Positions 5,151-5,212 of a stretch of 5,212 nt of DNA are shown here, piece after piece. The notes beneath the pieces are model-generated. The model made no database searches and was not told the origin of the DNA. It saw only the letters and a program-made list of their open reading frames with translations. Origin of the DNA: Clostridia bacterium (GTDB lineage: Bacteria; Bacillota; Clostridia; Christensenellales; Aristaeellaceae); NCBI GenBank assembly GCA_009776385.1, contig WRFT01000140.1, forward strand, positions 1-5,212, read 5' to 3'. A program made the translations under genes and the position numbers. Position 1 is the first letter of the stretch. Each line of letters starts with the position of its first letter.

Positions 5151-5212
5151 ATGGAGTATGAGGCGATTGTCATCGGCGCGGGTCACGCCGGCTGCGAGGC
5201 GGCGCTGGCGTT
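5151..5212 (+). CDS. mnmG: tRNA uridine-5-carboxymethylaminomethyl modification enzyme MnmG, N-terminus only
   Basis: The first 20 codons, MEYEAIVIGAGHAGCEAALA, are the highly conserved N-terminus of MnmG (GidA), with the FAD-binding GxGxxG glycines in GAGHAG (residues 9-14). With MnmE, MnmG installs the carboxymethylaminomethyl group at U34 of certain tRNAs in the cytoplasm. The gene runs off the window; the full protein is usually about 620-650 residues. ATG 5151 is the only start, as an in-frame TAG lies at 5118-5120. The ribosome site AAAGGGA (5133-5139) is a little far, about 12 bases from the ATG. mnmE, its usual upstream neighbour in Bacillota, is not next to it here. Confidence 0.93.
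   Translation, partial: MEYEAIVIGAGHAGCEAALA

Noticed and set aside
5087..5161. 24-codon frame overlapping the pseudogene stop (TGATG) and the mnmG start
   Set aside because: It overlaps the conserved mnmG start, has no good ribosome site and shows no familiar sequence.

Overview
The window looks like chromosomal DNA of a Bacillota bacterium, most likely a Clostridia-class anaerobe of moderate GC content. This rests on the strong AGGAGG-type ribosome sites, the mix of ATG and GTG starts, the lipoprotein-type sugar-binding protein, a CUT1 sugar ABC operon with no ATPase gene of its own, and the Clostridia-like flavour of the Fic and acetyltransferase sequences. This is inference from style; no species can be named.

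Left part (1-3567, all + strand): the C-terminal end of an unidentified gene (1-152), a structured leader (153-257), then an extracellular sugar-binding lipoprotein (258-1589) and two inner-membrane permeases of the MalF/UgpA and MalG/UgpE types (1796-2713 and 2734-3567). Together they form a sugar importer: the lipoprotein captures a sugar or oligosaccharide outside the cell, and the two permeases form the channel. The ATPase is not here and is probably a shared MsmX/MalK-type protein encoded elsewhere. A 206-base gap between the binding protein and the first permease holds a long imperfect inverted repeat that could set expression levels, plus a five-codon micro-ORF behind a strong Shine-Dalgarno site. 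The substrate cannot be read from the sequence.

Middle (3568-4826): a convergent gap with a weak terminator candidate and a possible decayed transposase-like fragment, followed on the minus strand by a complete class II Fic protein (AMP-transferase family) with an intact HPFTDGNGR active site, an N-terminal inhibitory helix motif and a C-terminal winged-helix-like region.

Right part (4827-5212): a 58-base divergent spacer, then on the + strand a broken GNAT-type acetyltransferase. Its first 17 or so codons and the following segment lie in different frames, and it stops after about 65 codons. Next come a possible promoter and the first 20 codons of mnmG (gidA), the tRNA-modifying FAD enzyme. 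mnmG usually follows mnmE in Bacillota; here its immediate upstream neighbour is gene debris and the divergent Fic gene, so this looks like a rearranged or inserted boundary.

Overall this is mostly an ordinary accessory region: a sugar importer, a regulatory-type Fic enzyme and decaying sequence next to a core gene. I see no convincing new multi-gene system. The best points for a second look are the intergenic RNA structure, the micro-ORF, and the decayed genes around fic and mnmG.
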